From Sneathiella sp. (lineage in GTDB: Bacteria; Pseudomonadota; Alphaproteobacteria; Sneathiellales; Sneathiellaceae): a stretch of DNA of 64,000 nt. The stretch is taken from positions 1 through 64,000 of the forward strand of contig PAKP01000044.1 of assembly GCA_002706985.1 (NCBI GenBank). Reading direction: 5' to 3'. Below the pieces are notes generated by a model, which did not search any database, was not told the DNA's origin, and saw only the letters and a program-made list of their open reading frames with translations. Shown here piece by piece: positions 19,322 to 27,706 of this stretch (positions within the stretch are counted from its first letter, which is position 1; each line of letters opens with the position of its first letter). The position numbers were made by a program, and so were the translations under genes.

Positions 19322-20647
19322 CTAGAAGGACTGGGAGCCTTGTCCGAATTCAGGATAGGCTTCAAGTCCGAGCTCTGCTTTGTCAAGCCCGCTGACCTCG
19401 TCCTCTTCGCTCGCCCGGATACCGATCGTGAATTTCAAGATCAGCCAGAATATGGTGCTGAGAACGAGTACGAAGACGCCGATTGCGATGATGCCGGTCA
19501 GCTGTGCGACAAAAGTCACTTCCGGATCGGAAATCGCCACGGCGATGGTGCCCCAGATGCCGCAGAACAGATGGGCCGGAATAGCACCGACGACATCGTC
19601 AATTTTCAGCTTGTCGAGCAGCGGTACGGCAAAGACGACGATGACACCACCAAGAGCACCGATCAGGATCGACATGCCGATTGTTGGATCAGCAGGTTCT
19701 GCCGTGATCGAGACAAGGCCACCGATCGCACCGTTCAGCGCCAGCGTAAGGTCGACCTTCTTGTACATGATTTGGGTTACGATCATCGCTGCAAGGACAC
19801 CGCCTGCTGCGGCCATGTTTGTGTTGGCGAAGACATTTGCCATCTCGATTGCACTGGCTGCAGAGCCGAGCGCGAGAACAGAACCGCCGTTGAAGCCGAA
19901 CCAGCCGAGCCAGAGAACAAATGTTCCAAGCGTTGCAAGGGGAAGGTTCGCCCCCGGGATCGGGTTTACTCTGCCGTCGGAGGTGTACTTCCCTTTCCGG
20001 GCACCAAGGACAATGGCGCCGGTCAAGGCGGCCCAGCCACCAACGGAATGCACCAGTGTTGATCCGGCATAGTCAGAGAAGCCCATTTCGGAGAGCCAGC
20101 CGCCACCCCATACCCAGGAACCTTGGATCGGGTAAATGATTGCGGTCAGGAGCACGACGAAAAGGAGAAAAGGCCATAGCTTGATCCGTTCAGCCAGAGC
20201 GCCGGACACGATGGACGCAGCAGTTGCCACAAAGACCATCTGGAAGAACCAGTCAGAGGAGGCTGAATAACCACCATCAGAAAAAGTTCCGGCCAGCGCT
20301 TCTGCATCATCTGGTCCCCAAAACGGGCTGAAGCTTCCAATATAACCGGAAACGTCCATATACATCAGGTTGTAGCCGATGAGATAGAAAGTAAGGCCGG
20401 CAATCGAATAAAGGGCAATATTTTTAAGGCAAATCGTCGCGGTATTCTTCGACCGGACGAGGCCGCTTTCCAGCATGGCAAAGCCTGCCGCCATCCACAT
20501 GACGAGAGCGCCGTTCACCAGGAAGGAGAAGGTATTAAGAACATAGGCGGTTTCACTATCGACTGCCGCGAAAGCAGGTGCGGCGCCGAGAAGAGCAAAG
20601 GCCGCTGCGGATGCGGCGGCAGTTTTTATGTATGTCAAGTTACGCAT
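19322..20647 (-). CDS. amt: Ammonium transporter (GlnK-linked Amt)
   Basis: A 441-residue Amt protein with a cleaved signal peptide (start MRNLTYIKTAAASAAAFALL, cleavage after AFA), as in E. coli AmtB. It has 11 spans, with Amt elements AMLESGLVRSKN, YAGSTLVHSVGGWAALTGAIVLGARKGKY, WLGWFGFNGGS, and AIPAHLFCGIWG (His). The C-terminus ends GLEAYPEFGQGSQSF. I chose ATG 20647 because it follows TAGGAGAATATT (good RBS) and opens the signal peptide; a longer reading frame upstream overlaps glnK. It is 10 bp behind glnK, the classical glnK-amtB pair: GlnK blocks the channel when nitrogen is ample. Confidence 0.96.
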   Translation of the reverse strand: MRNLTYIKTAAASAAAFALLGAAPAFAAVDSETAYVLNTFSFLVNGALVMWMAAGFAMLESGLVRSKNTATICLKNIALYSIAGLTFYLIGYNLMYMDVSGYIGSFSPFWGPDDAEALAGTFSDGGYSASSDWFFQMVFVATAASIVSGALAERIKLWPFLLFVVLLTAIIYPIQGSWVWGGGWLSEMGFSDYAGSTLVHSVGGWAALTGAIVLGARKGKYTSDGRVNPIPGANLPLATLGTFVLWLGWFGFNGGSVLALGSAASAIEMANVFANTNMAAAGGVLAAMIVTQIMYKKVDLTLALNGAIGGLVSITAEPADPTIGMSILIGALGGVIVVFAVPLLDKLKIDDVVGAIPAHLFCGIWGTIAVAISDPEVTFVAQLTGIIAIGVFVLVLSTIFWLILKFTIGIRASEEDEVSGLDKAELGLEAYPEFGQGSQSF

Positions 20648-20657
20648 CAATATTCTC

Positions 20658-21095
<438 letters not shown>

Positions 21096-21199
21096 CTAAT
21101 TTCTTATCAAAGGGTTAACGTAGGGGTGCTAAAAATGAGGGCAATAAAGAGGCCAAAAAATGACTAAAAATTATGCAACAAGGCATATTTGCCTAAAAA

Positions 21200-22567
21200 T
21201 TAGACATTTAATGGTTTAAGGGTCTGCTCTACTGCAGCAGAAAGGCGCAGCAGCTTTCCTTCGGAGCCTCCTGGTGCCATTAGCATCATGCCAATGGGGA
21301 ACCCGCTTTCCAGACCGCCCGGAAGCGTTGTGGCACAAAGGCGCAGCAGGTTTGCAAGCCGTGTCAGGCTGATCGACATGAGCGTTGCACGGAGATAGGC
21401 TTCGGTATTTTCAAGAAGCGGGGCAATTGCCGGAGGGTGTTCCGGCTGTGTTGAACCCACTACCAGATCATATCCGGCGGTTTGTTCAAGATAGTCGGCT
21501 GTCAACTCTTCCATACCGCGATAAAGGGCGGCGGCATCTACTGCAGAGAATTTCTCTGCTGCCAGAATACGTTCTGCTATCGGTCCGTACATTGCACCCG
21601 GATTGGCCCGTATCTGATTACCATACATCATGCAGGCCTCGATAGCCGCCGGACTTCCATGCCGGGTGGAGAGTGCAATCACCTCATCGAAGGCTGGAAC
21701 CGGTCCTTCCGTGATTTCCGCTCCTGCTGCCTGTAATAAAGACAGCCCCTCCTTCACCTTGGCAAGAATTTTGGGATCGCAGAGTTCGTCAAACTGGCTC
21801 GTCGCGCGAAGGATTTTTGTACCCTTCAGGGATACGCCTGCGAGGTCGGCTTTTGGCCTGCCGGATAAAATCGAATAGAGAATATTTGCATCCGCGATAT
21901 CCTTGGTAAGCGGACCGACGGTGTCCTGCGAGTAAGAAAGCAGCATCGCGCCTTTTAGGGAAATTTGCCCATGAGTTGTTTTAAGGCCCGTCAGGCCGCA
22001 CCAAGCGGCGGGAATTCGGACGGAACCCGCCGTATCCGATCCGATCGCTGCAGGCGCTAGCCCTTCAGCTATGGATAGCGCTGCTCCGGCAGATGATCCG
22101 CCCGGCACTCGTTCAACTTCCTTATCGAAAGGATTAGGTCCTGTGCCCGTCCAGGGGTTGACGCCGATACCCGAGAAGGCAACATCTGGCATGTTCGTTT
22201 TTCCAAGGCATACGAGGCCGGCACGGCTCGCCCGCATCAGACATTCCGCATCTTTCTCAGGGATACGGCCTGCGAACAGACGTGATCCCCCTTCTGTTGC
22301 AACACCGGCGGTATCAAACAGGTCCTTCCATGAAATCGGAACACCGTCCAGCGGGCTAAGCCGCGTGCCGTTCTCAGCGCGAACCCGGGCGGCAGCGGCT
22401 TCCTTCAACGCCCGTTCTTCGGTCAGGCGGACATAGATACGCTTCTGGGGATCATGTTCTTTGATCCGTCCGAGAAAATATTGCGCAAGTTCAATTGGAT
22501 CAATTGCCCTATCGCCTATATGCTGCCCGAGTTCAAGGGCGGTCATGTCGTGCCAGTTTTTTGTCAT
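21200..22567 (-). CDS. Amidase signature family hydrolase
   Basis: A 455-residue amidase. The Ser-cisSer-Lys triad is visible: Lys in GVPISWKDLFDTAG (residue about 84), the two serines in VPGGSSAGAALSIAEGLAPAAIGSDTAGSVRIPA. It hydrolyses an amide, but the acyl group cannot be predicted. Similar proteins are called amidase or AtzF/GatA-like; there is no C-terminal allophanate hydrolase domain here and no gatB/gatC next to it, so it is not the tRNA amidotransferase. Divergent from the UbiH-type gene, with only 51 bp between the starts. Confidence 0.87.
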   Translation of the reverse strand: MTKNWHDMTALELGQHIGDRAIDPIELAQYFLGRIKEHDPQKRIYVRLTEERALKEAAAARVRAENGTRLSPLDGVPISWKDLFDTAGVATEGGSRLFAGRIPEKDAECLMRASRAGLVCLGKTNMPDVAFSGIGVNPWTGTGPNPFDKEVERVPGGSSAGAALSIAEGLAPAAIGSDTAGSVRIPAAWCGLTGLKTTHGQISLKGAMLLSYSQDTVGPLTKDIADANILYSILSGRPKADLAGVSLKGTKILRATSQFDELCDPKILAKVKEGLSLLQAAGAEITEGPVPAFDEVIALSTRHGSPAAIEACMMYGNQIRANPGAMYGPIAERILAAEKFSAVDAAALYRGMEELTADYLEQTAGYDLVVGSTQPEHPPAIAPLLENTEAYLRATLMSISLTRLANLLRLCATTLPGGLESGFPIGMMLMAPGGSEGKLLRLSAAVEQTLKPLNV

Positions 22568-22618
22568 TCGGGCAGATTAGGCCTATATCTAAAGCGAGGC
22601 AATAGAGGTAGCGAGTTG

Positions 22619-23848
22619 ATGGCGAAGAAAATGGCAGGCAAGACAATGGAAGCAGATATTCTTGTTGTCGGCGGGGGGCTGAACGGTCTGCCGTTTGCGA
22701 TCGCGGTCGCGGCGGCGGGACTTAAGGTCGTCTTGCTGGAGCGGGAAAAGTCGGCCAATCTTGTCGACGCGAAGTTCGATGGAAGAGTGTCTGCCATTGC
22801 GCATGCATCACGAAACCTGTTGGTCGCATCCGGTGTCTGGGACCATGTCGCCGAGAAGGAGCCGATGCTGGATATCCGTATTACGGACGGCCCCTCGAAA
22901 TGCTTTCTCCACTACGATCATCGCCAGCTTGGAGAAGAGCCTTTTGGTCATATGGTTGAAAACAGGCATCTTCGTGAAGCTCTCTACCGGCGTGCCAAGG
23001 AAATACCCACACTAACCGTTTTGGCGCCGGCAGAATATCGATCGGTCACGAGAGATGGTTCCGGCGTGACGGCGCAACTTGAAACGGGCGATGTTGTCAA
23101 AGCGAGACTTGCCGTTGGCGCCGACGGACGTAATTCTCCGCTTCGCAAAGAGGCAGGTATCAAGACGGTTGGCTGGTCCTATGACCAGATGGGAATTGTA
23201 TGTACAATTGCTCATGAGCTGCCTCATCATGGCGTCGCCCAGGAGCGTTTTCTGAACCCGGGACCCTTCGCTATCCTGCCGATGACGGGCAACCGTTCCT
23301 CTCTTGTCTGGACCGAACCGACAAAGCGGGCACAGGTAATCGTGGCGCTAGGCAAAGAAGACTTTCAGAGGGAAATGGCGAAGCGTTTTGGGGATTATCT
23401 CGGAAAATTGGAGGTGGTTGGCCCGCGCTGGAGTTATCCGCTCAACCTGCATCAGGCGGAAAAATATGTCGATGAACGCCTTGCGCTGATCGGAGATGCG
23501 GCCCACGGCATGCATCCGATTGCCGGGCAAGGCCTTAACCTTGGCCTGCGCGACGTGGCGGCGCTTGCCGAGGTGGTGATTGATGCGGCCCGGCTCGGTC
23601 AGGATATTGGCGGCGCCATGACGCTCGATGATTATCAGCGGTGGCGCCGGTTTGATAGTGTGACCCTGCTGGCAATTACCGATGGTCTAAACCGTCTGTT
23701 CACGAATGACATTGGTCCTGTCCGACTTGCCCGTGACCTTGGCCTTGCAGCAGTAAACCGTATGCCACATCTCAAGGGCTTCTTCATGGAACACGCGCGC
23801 GGCACAGTTGGCAAGATGCCAAGGCTACTTCGCGGTGAGGCGCTTTGA
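22619..23848 (+). CDS. UbiH/UbiF-type FAD monooxygenase
   Basis: A 409-residue flavoprotein hydroxylase of the ubiquinone biosynthesis group. FAD motif ADILVVGGGLNGLPFAIAVAAAG (residues about 11-33), the DG motif AVGADGRNSPLRKEAGI, and the second FAD motif ALIGDAAHGMHPIAGQGLNLGLRDVAAL. It adds a ring hydroxyl to a ubiquinone precursor at the inner membrane. Start ATG 22619 has GAGG 10 nt upstream and lies outside the divergent amidase; ATG 22646 is possible. Which ring position is modified cannot be told from sequence. Confidence 0.9.
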   Translation: MAKKMAGKTMEADILVVGGGLNGLPFAIAVAAAGLKVVLLEREKSANLVDAKFDGRVSAIAHASRNLLVASGVWDHVAEKEPMLDIRITDGPSKCFLHYDHRQLGEEPFGHMVENRHLREALYRRAKEIPTLTVLAPAEYRSVTRDGSGVTAQLETGDVVKARLAVGADGRNSPLRKEAGIKTVGWSYDQMGIVCTIAHELPHHGVAQERFLNPGPFAILPMTGNRSSLVWTEPTKRAQVIVALGKEDFQREMAKRFGDYLGKLEVVGPRWSYPLNLHQAEKYVDERLALIGDAAHGMHPIAGQGLNLGLRDVAALAEVVIDAARLGQDIGGAMTLDDYQRWRRFDSVTLLAITDGLNRLFTNDIGPVRLARDLGLAAVNRMPHLKGFFMEHARGTVGKMPRLLRGEAL

Positions 23849-23852
23849 GAGG

Positions 23853-24236
23853 CTACGGATCGCGGCTCAGTCCGGCTCGGGCGAGGTTGTCCAAATAAGT
23901 CTCCCAAACATTTTCCTGATTGAGGCCGAGCTCATAGAGGTAGGCCCAGGAGAACAGCCCAGTGTCATGGAGGTCATCAAACGTAATGCGGATGGCGTAA
24001 TTTCCTACCGGCTCCAGTCCCATAATCCCTACATGCCGCCGACCGGAAACAGTTTGCTTCTGGCTCGCGCCATGGCCCTGGACTTCAGCCGAGGGGCTTT
24101 CAACCCGCAAAAGCTCGGCCGGAAACCGAAAGGAATGCCCGTCTTCGAAAGATACTAGCAGCGCTTTTTCGGATTTTTTTAAGCGCACTTCCTGCGGCTT
24201 CGGGCGGCCGGCCTGGTCATAGATTTCACCGCTCAT
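23853..24236 (-). CDS. DUF971 protein (butyrobetaine-hydroxylase N-like)
   Basis: A 127-residue single-domain protein of the DUF971 family: PQEVRLKKSEKALLVSFEDG, FPAELLRVESPSAEVQGHG, and the C-terminal GNYAIRITFDDLHDTGLFSWAYLYEL are the hallmarks. The fold is also the N-terminal domain of gamma-butyrobetaine hydroxylase; stand-alone members are linked to Fe-S metabolism by context in other bacteria. Its ATG overlaps the Trm112-like stop codon (TAATG), so translation is coupled. Confidence 0.85.
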   Translation of the reverse strand: MSGEIYDQAGRPKPQEVRLKKSEKALLVSFEDGHSFRFPAELLRVESPSAEVQGHGASQKQTVSGRRHVGIMGLEPVGNYAIRITFDDLHDTGLFSWAYLYELGLNQENVWETYLDNLARAGLSRDP

Positions 24237-24436
24237 TATCCTTTTATCTCGTCTATTTCCCGGGCTTCGTCCATTAACATGATCGGTATGCCATTGCGGA
24301 TCGGATAGGCAAGTCCGGCGGCCTTGCTGACCAGCTCGTTATTCTCACGATCAAAAATCAGGGATCCCTTGGTGAGTGGACAGACGAGGATTTCAAGCAG
24401 TTTCGGGTCCACGGCAAGGTTCTTGTTTTCGCTCAT
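24236..24436 (-). CDS. Trm112 family protein
   Basis: A 66-residue protein: [44 protein letters not shown]. It is the YcaR/Trm112 fold. Of the usual zinc cysteines only one (VCPL) is present, as in many bacterial members that have lost zinc. In eukaryotes Trm112 activates methyltransferases; the bacterial role is less clear. I chose ATG 24436 (MSENKN) over the upstream ATG 24451. Part of a coupled four-gene minus-strand operon. Confidence 0.85.
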   Translation of the reverse strand: MSENKNLAVDPKLLEILVCPLTKGSLIFDRENNELVSKAAGLAYPIRNGIPIMLMDEAREIDEIKG

Positions 24437-24457
24437 TACTTGGTCTTCCATTCTTTC

Positions 24458-25117
24458 TTATTGGATGGTGCGGTGGGCTTCGACCTGTTGAATCATCATC
24501 TGCAACAGACTGATCAGCAGATGCGATCTGGTTGCGATGTCAGTGGCTTCCAGAAGGGCCTGTTTTTCCGCAGGCGAAAAAGGACAAATCATTGAAAGAG
24601 AATTCACAAGGCTGTCATCTTCGAGATGATCCAGGGTCTGCCAGTCGCTTGCACCGTCCTCAAATTCCAGAAAATGATGCAGCGCCTCATGTAGTGCATC
24701 ACGGTCAACGCAATTCCTGTGAACCGGCTCCAGGTCATGCTTGAACTTCCGGTAATTGGCGGTAACCTGTCGATACGGCGTTGCGATATCGAGTTCCTTC
24801 ACAATTTCGAACCGGCACATACCTTCCAGCGTGATACGCAGCATGCCGTTGGGCAACTCTCCATACTCGCAAATTTTGCCAACACAGCCGACATTATATA
24901 TTTCCGGCGTTATCAGATCGGATTCCGGATCCCGGGGCTGGACCATTCCAATAAGACGATGCGTCGCCATGGCGTCCTGCACCATGGCAAGATAACGCGG
25001 TTCGAATATATTGAGCGGCAGGTGGCCGTTTGTCAGCAGGAGAGCGCCGGTCAGCGGGAAGATCGGTAATACAGGCGGGAGTTCTTCCAATCCCGTATTT
25101 GCCCCGGTGTCCGTCAT
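24458..25117 (-). CDS. LON peptidase substrate-binding domain protein
   Basis: A 219-residue protein equal to the N-terminal domain of Lon without ATPase or protease: LPIFPLTGALLLTNGHLPLNIFEPRYLAMVQDAM, then RLIGMVQPRD and GCVGKICEYGELPNGMLRITLEG, with a helical C-terminus (PFSPAEKQALLEATDIATRSHLLISLLQ). A stand-alone member, role unclear. It overlaps the thioredoxin-TPR gene by 4 bp (ATGA), a coupled pair typical of alphaproteobacteria. Confidence 0.9.
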   Translation of the reverse strand: MTDTGANTGLEELPPVLPIFPLTGALLLTNGHLPLNIFEPRYLAMVQDAMATHRLIGMVQPRDPESDLITPEIYNVGCVGKICEYGELPNGMLRITLEGMCRFEIVKELDIATPYRQVTANYRKFKHDLEPVHRNCVDRDALHEALHHFLEFEDGASDWQTLDHLEDDSLVNSLSMICPFSPAEKQALLEATDIATRSHLLISLLQMMIQQVEAHRTIQ

Positions 25118-26019
25118 GCGAAGAGGATCGTGGACAATTGCCGCCGCAGCGTTTTTGTAAGCGGGTTTGTCGGTCCCATCATATCCAGAAGTTTTAATAG
25201 CTCCTGACGTCCTGCCGCTTCATTCCAGTCGCGATCGCGGCGGATAATCTCGATCAGCTCGTTTCCGCCGGCTTCATAATCACCATTCCCGACCAGTGCC
25301 TTTGAAAGTTCAAGCCGGGCATCCAGATCGTCGGGGTTTTGTTCGACCTTGGCACGCAGCGGCTCAAGTTCCGAGGCATCTGTTGCGTTTTCCGCAATCG
25401 AGATGGCGGCAAGAGCCGCTGTCACGGCGGGTGATTTCTGAGGACTGTCGGGAATCGTCTCCATCAGGCTTTTGGCCGCATCCAATTCGCCCAGCTTCAC
25501 ATAAAGCCGGGCCAGCTGCGCTTTGGCATCAACATGTTCAGGCTCTATTTCAAGAATTTTGGCAAAGGCAGCCAGGGCAACTTCCGTATCGCCGGAGTCC
25601 AGTGCCTCGATGCCGGATTCATAGGCTTCTTCCACAGGGGATGGGCCAATGGGTCCCGCGTGGCGCTCGACAAATTCCTTTATCTTGCTCTCGGGCAGGG
25701 CGCCCATGAAGCCATCAACCGGTTGTCCGTTCTTGAATGCAAAGACTGCCGGAATGGACTGTACTTGCAGGCTCTGAGCTATCTGTGGGTGCTGATCAAT
25801 GTCAATCTTGATAAGTTTTACCGTACCCTTGGCATCCTTAACGACCTTCTCGATCATGGGGCCAAGTTGTTTGCAGGGGCCGCACCACGGCGCCCATAAA
25901 TCTACCAGAACAAGGGTTTCCTTGCTGGCCTCGACCACGTCCTGCATGAATGTCTCGGTGGAGCCATCCTTGATCCAATCATCGCCTGAGCCGGCGCCGT
26001 CACTAATCAGAGTTTCCAT
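25114..26019 (-). CDS. Thioredoxin-TPR co-chaperone (CnoX/YbbN-like)
   Basis: A 301-residue protein. N-terminal thioredoxin domain with an active site WAPWCGPCK (C46, C49), then from about residue 125 tetratricopeptide repeats (EALDSGDTEVALAAFAKIL, AQLARLYVKLGELDAAKSLM). E. coli YbbN/CnoX has the same build but a SxxC site; here the CGPC is intact, so it can be redox-active as well as hold unfolding proteins for GroEL/DnaK. First gene of the operon with LON-like, Trm112 and DUF971. Confidence 0.9.
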   Translation of the reverse strand: METLISDGAGSGDDWIKDGSTETFMQDVVEASKETLVLVDLWAPWCGPCKQLGPMIEKVVKDAKGTVKLIKIDIDQHPQIAQSLQVQSIPAVFAFKNGQPVDGFMGALPESKIKEFVERHAGPIGPSPVEEAYESGIEALDSGDTEVALAAFAKILEIEPEHVDAKAQLARLYVKLGELDAAKSLMETIPDSPQKSPAVTAALAAISIAENATDASELEPLRAKVEQNPDDLDARLELSKALVGNGDYEAGGNELIEIIRRDRDWNEAAGRQELLKLLDMMGPTNPLTKTLRRQLSTILFA

Positions 26020-26177
26020 AAGTCCAGTTTACCAGTGTCTGTTCATTGTCAATGTAGCGTACCGCCGGAGCCGACAGCCGCCCGAACTTTGAAATAGCAC
26101 CTAAACCCGTCTTTGTTAAGTGGGCCTGTTGGTGATTTAGGCCAGTACCGTAAACAATCAAGGCACCGCCGAAATTC

Positions 26178-26678
26178 TCAGCTGCGTTCAGGAAGATCAA
26201 GAATTTGCGGCCTGTGCCCGCAATCGGCGATGAACGTTTCCAGATCATGCGGCAAAATCTGCGTCGTCATTGTATTACAGAGCGGGTGATAGTTGAGCAA
26301 CTCGAGTGCCATCATCCGCTTCTCAAGAACGACAGATACGTTTTTCTCCGTATCGTTTATGAGGGAAAAGGGTGTCACGGAGCCAGGCTCGACTCCCAGC
26401 ACTTCGAACAACAGATCCGGCTTGCCAAAACTCAGGTTTTTCGCGCCGACAAGACTCCTGAACGCCTTGAGGTCCACGGCCGTTTCTTGAAGGCAGACGA
26501 CGAGATAAAGGTCGCCATTCTTGTCTTTCAGGAACAGGTTCTTGCAATGTCCGCCGGGAAGGTGGTCGGTATGCTCTTGCGCCTCGTCGACCGTGAAAAC
26601 CGGCGCATGATGATGGGTCTCGTGCGCGATTCCCAATGCATCAAGTTTGGCGAACAGTTCCTCGGGTGTTGCTGGCAT
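26178..26678 (-). CDS. Prolyl-tRNA deacylase-like (ProX/PrdX, YbaK fold)
   Basis: A 167-residue trans-editing protein. YbaK signature: HETHHHAPVFTVDEAQEHTDHLPGGHCKNLFLKDKNG (start), VDLKAFRSLVGAKNLSFG (conserved Lys), VTPFSLINDTEKNVSVVLEKRMM, and a C-terminal NTMTTQILPHDLETFIADCGHRP. It hydrolyses mischarged Ala- (or Cys-) tRNA-Pro. Start ATG 26678 with AAAGGACC upstream; a longer frame exists but has no RBS. Confidence 0.88.
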   Translation of the reverse strand: MPATPEELFAKLDALGIAHETHHHAPVFTVDEAQEHTDHLPGGHCKNLFLKDKNGDLYLVVCLQETAVDLKAFRSLVGAKNLSFGKPDLLFEVLGVEPGSVTPFSLINDTEKNVSVVLEKRMMALELLNYHPLCNTMTTQILPHDLETFIADCGHRPQILDLPERS

Positions 26679-26836
26679 GCTCGGTCCTTTCGTCTGCCGG
26701 ATTGACGGGGAAATTAACGGCTCTATCCATTGAGGGAAATAAAGAATTGGCAAAAGCCGCATTTTTTCAGAAAACGCGCTTGCATTCAGGGGCTATTTAC
26801 GTATTATCCCGCCTCGCAACGAATGTTGCACGCTCG

Positions 26837-26912
26837 AGCGGGCGTAGCTCAGGGGTAGAGCATAACCTTGCCAAGGTTAGGGTCGTGAGTTCGAATCTCA
26901 TCGCCCGCTCCA
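26837..26912 (+). tRNA. tRNA-Gly (GCC)
   Basis: Acceptor GCGGGCG pairs CGCCCGC; D arm GCTC-AGGGGTA-GAGC; anticodon arm TAACC-TTGCCAA-GGTTA gives anticodon GCC; T arm GTGAG-TTCGAAT-CTCAT; CCA is encoded. Its 3' 28 bases plus 20 flanking bases are duplicated at 29937, so it served as an integration target. Confidence 0.96.
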
Positions 26913-26932
26913 TTACTTCAAAAGGCCCTGCC
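26885..26932 (+). repeat. Left attachment repeat (attL) in tRNA-Gly 3' end
   Basis: 48 bp that recur at 29937-29984 with 44 identities and no gaps. It covers the tRNA T arm, acceptor, CCA, the following ATTACTTCAAAA and the start of the terminator stem. The functional tRNA keeps the correct acceptor base pairs here. Confidence 0.85.
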
Positions 26933-26953
26933 GGAAACGGCGGGGCTTTTTTG
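26925..26953 (+). terminator. Terminator of tRNA-Gly
   Basis: Stem GCCCTGCCG / CGGCGGGGC (one G-T wobble), GAAA tetraloop, then TTTTTT. A similar but not identical hairpin follows the displaced tRNA copy at 29976. Confidence 0.88.
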
Positions 26954-26982
26954 TGGCCTATTCGCTTTTCCTATAAGAATCC

Positions 26983-27134
26983 CTGCAGTGTCTGTACACA
27001 CCGCAGTGCACATCTGCTTGGTAAGGTGCTCACAGCAAGCTGCGGCATGCAATAGCTCCGCCCCTGAGCTATGTCCGCCCCGGCGGACCGGTGCCACTGC
27101 TGATCCGCGTCAGCAACCGATATTAATCAATCGG
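26983..27134. other. Noncoding segment with a row of hairpins
   Basis: No ORF. Four tandem stem-loops: 27052-27072 (ATAGCTC/GAGCTAT), 27073-27088 (GTCCGCC/GGCGGAC), 27098-27115 (TGCTGAT/GTCAGCA, one wobble) and 27117-27134 (CCGAT/ATCGG); a less regular one precedes them at 26983-27006. The last overlaps the stop of the 97-aa gene. Could be a structured RNA, a recombination or replication site, or simply terminators of the minus-strand gene. Confidence 0.5.
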
Positions 27135-27416
27135 GGGAGTAAATATGATGTCGGTTGATCCGGCTCCATTTGCCATAACGAAGACATAGCCGTCCACATT
27201 CGCATCGATGTCATTTTCATCTTTATTGTCATCGTCATAGATCACCAGCACATCCGTCTGACCGGGTTTAACCGATACGCTGTCTTCAGGAGACTTTGCA
27301 TTGTCTTGTCCGTTGGGTGCCCATTGGGCGACATCGGTATCACCTTGCCGCAGCACAACTGATTTCACTTTTTCTTTTGCAGATCCATCAAGTATGAGTT
27401 CAAGCGAGATAGTCAT
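27123..27416 (-). CDS. Small acidic protein of unknown function
   Basis: A 97-residue acidic protein with alternating beta-like strands (ISLELILDG, VKSVVLRQG, DVLVIYDDDN, GYVFVMANGAGS), suggesting a compact beta sandwich. No signal peptide. GGAGG lies 5 nt before the ATG at 27416, so translation is likely. No family recognised. It sits inside the tRNA-Gly island, and its base composition is closer to the host chromosome than that of the large island gene. Confidence 0.6.
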   Translation of the reverse strand: MTISLELILDGSAKEKVKSVVLRQGDTDVAQWAPNGQDNAKSPEDSVSVKPGQTDVLVIYDDDNKDENDIDANVDGYVFVMANGAGSTDIIFTPPID

Positions 27417-27428
27417 TATATCCTCCAT

Positions 27429-27694
27429 TCCGAATTCCGTTTTTTGGAAGACGCTGCTGCACAGCTCTCGTGAACATTGTTTTTATCGAATATTACGCCT
27501 CTCAAGCGGAAAAGGTCATTAACCGCACCCGTTCGCCGTTGCCATGCGTACTGATCCGTCCTTCAAATAGTTAGTTGGCATTTAACGGATTAGGGGCAAT
27601 CGGCTTTTCTCTCAACAGGTTCGATGGCTTCGAGTCCGCGAAAACAAAATAATCACCGATAAAAAATACAAACGTCATTTAAATAATATAACGA
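27429..27694. other. Divergent spacer between the island genes
   Basis: About 270 bp that must carry promoters for both the 97-aa gene and the 729-aa gene. AT content rises sharply from about 27650. No further gene seen. Confidence 0.4.
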
Positions 27695-27706
27695 ATGGAG
27701 ATTAAA

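Noticed and set aside
19277..20062. 261-codon plus-strand frame
   Set aside because: Mirror of the amt gene, whose membrane motifs are clear on the other strand.
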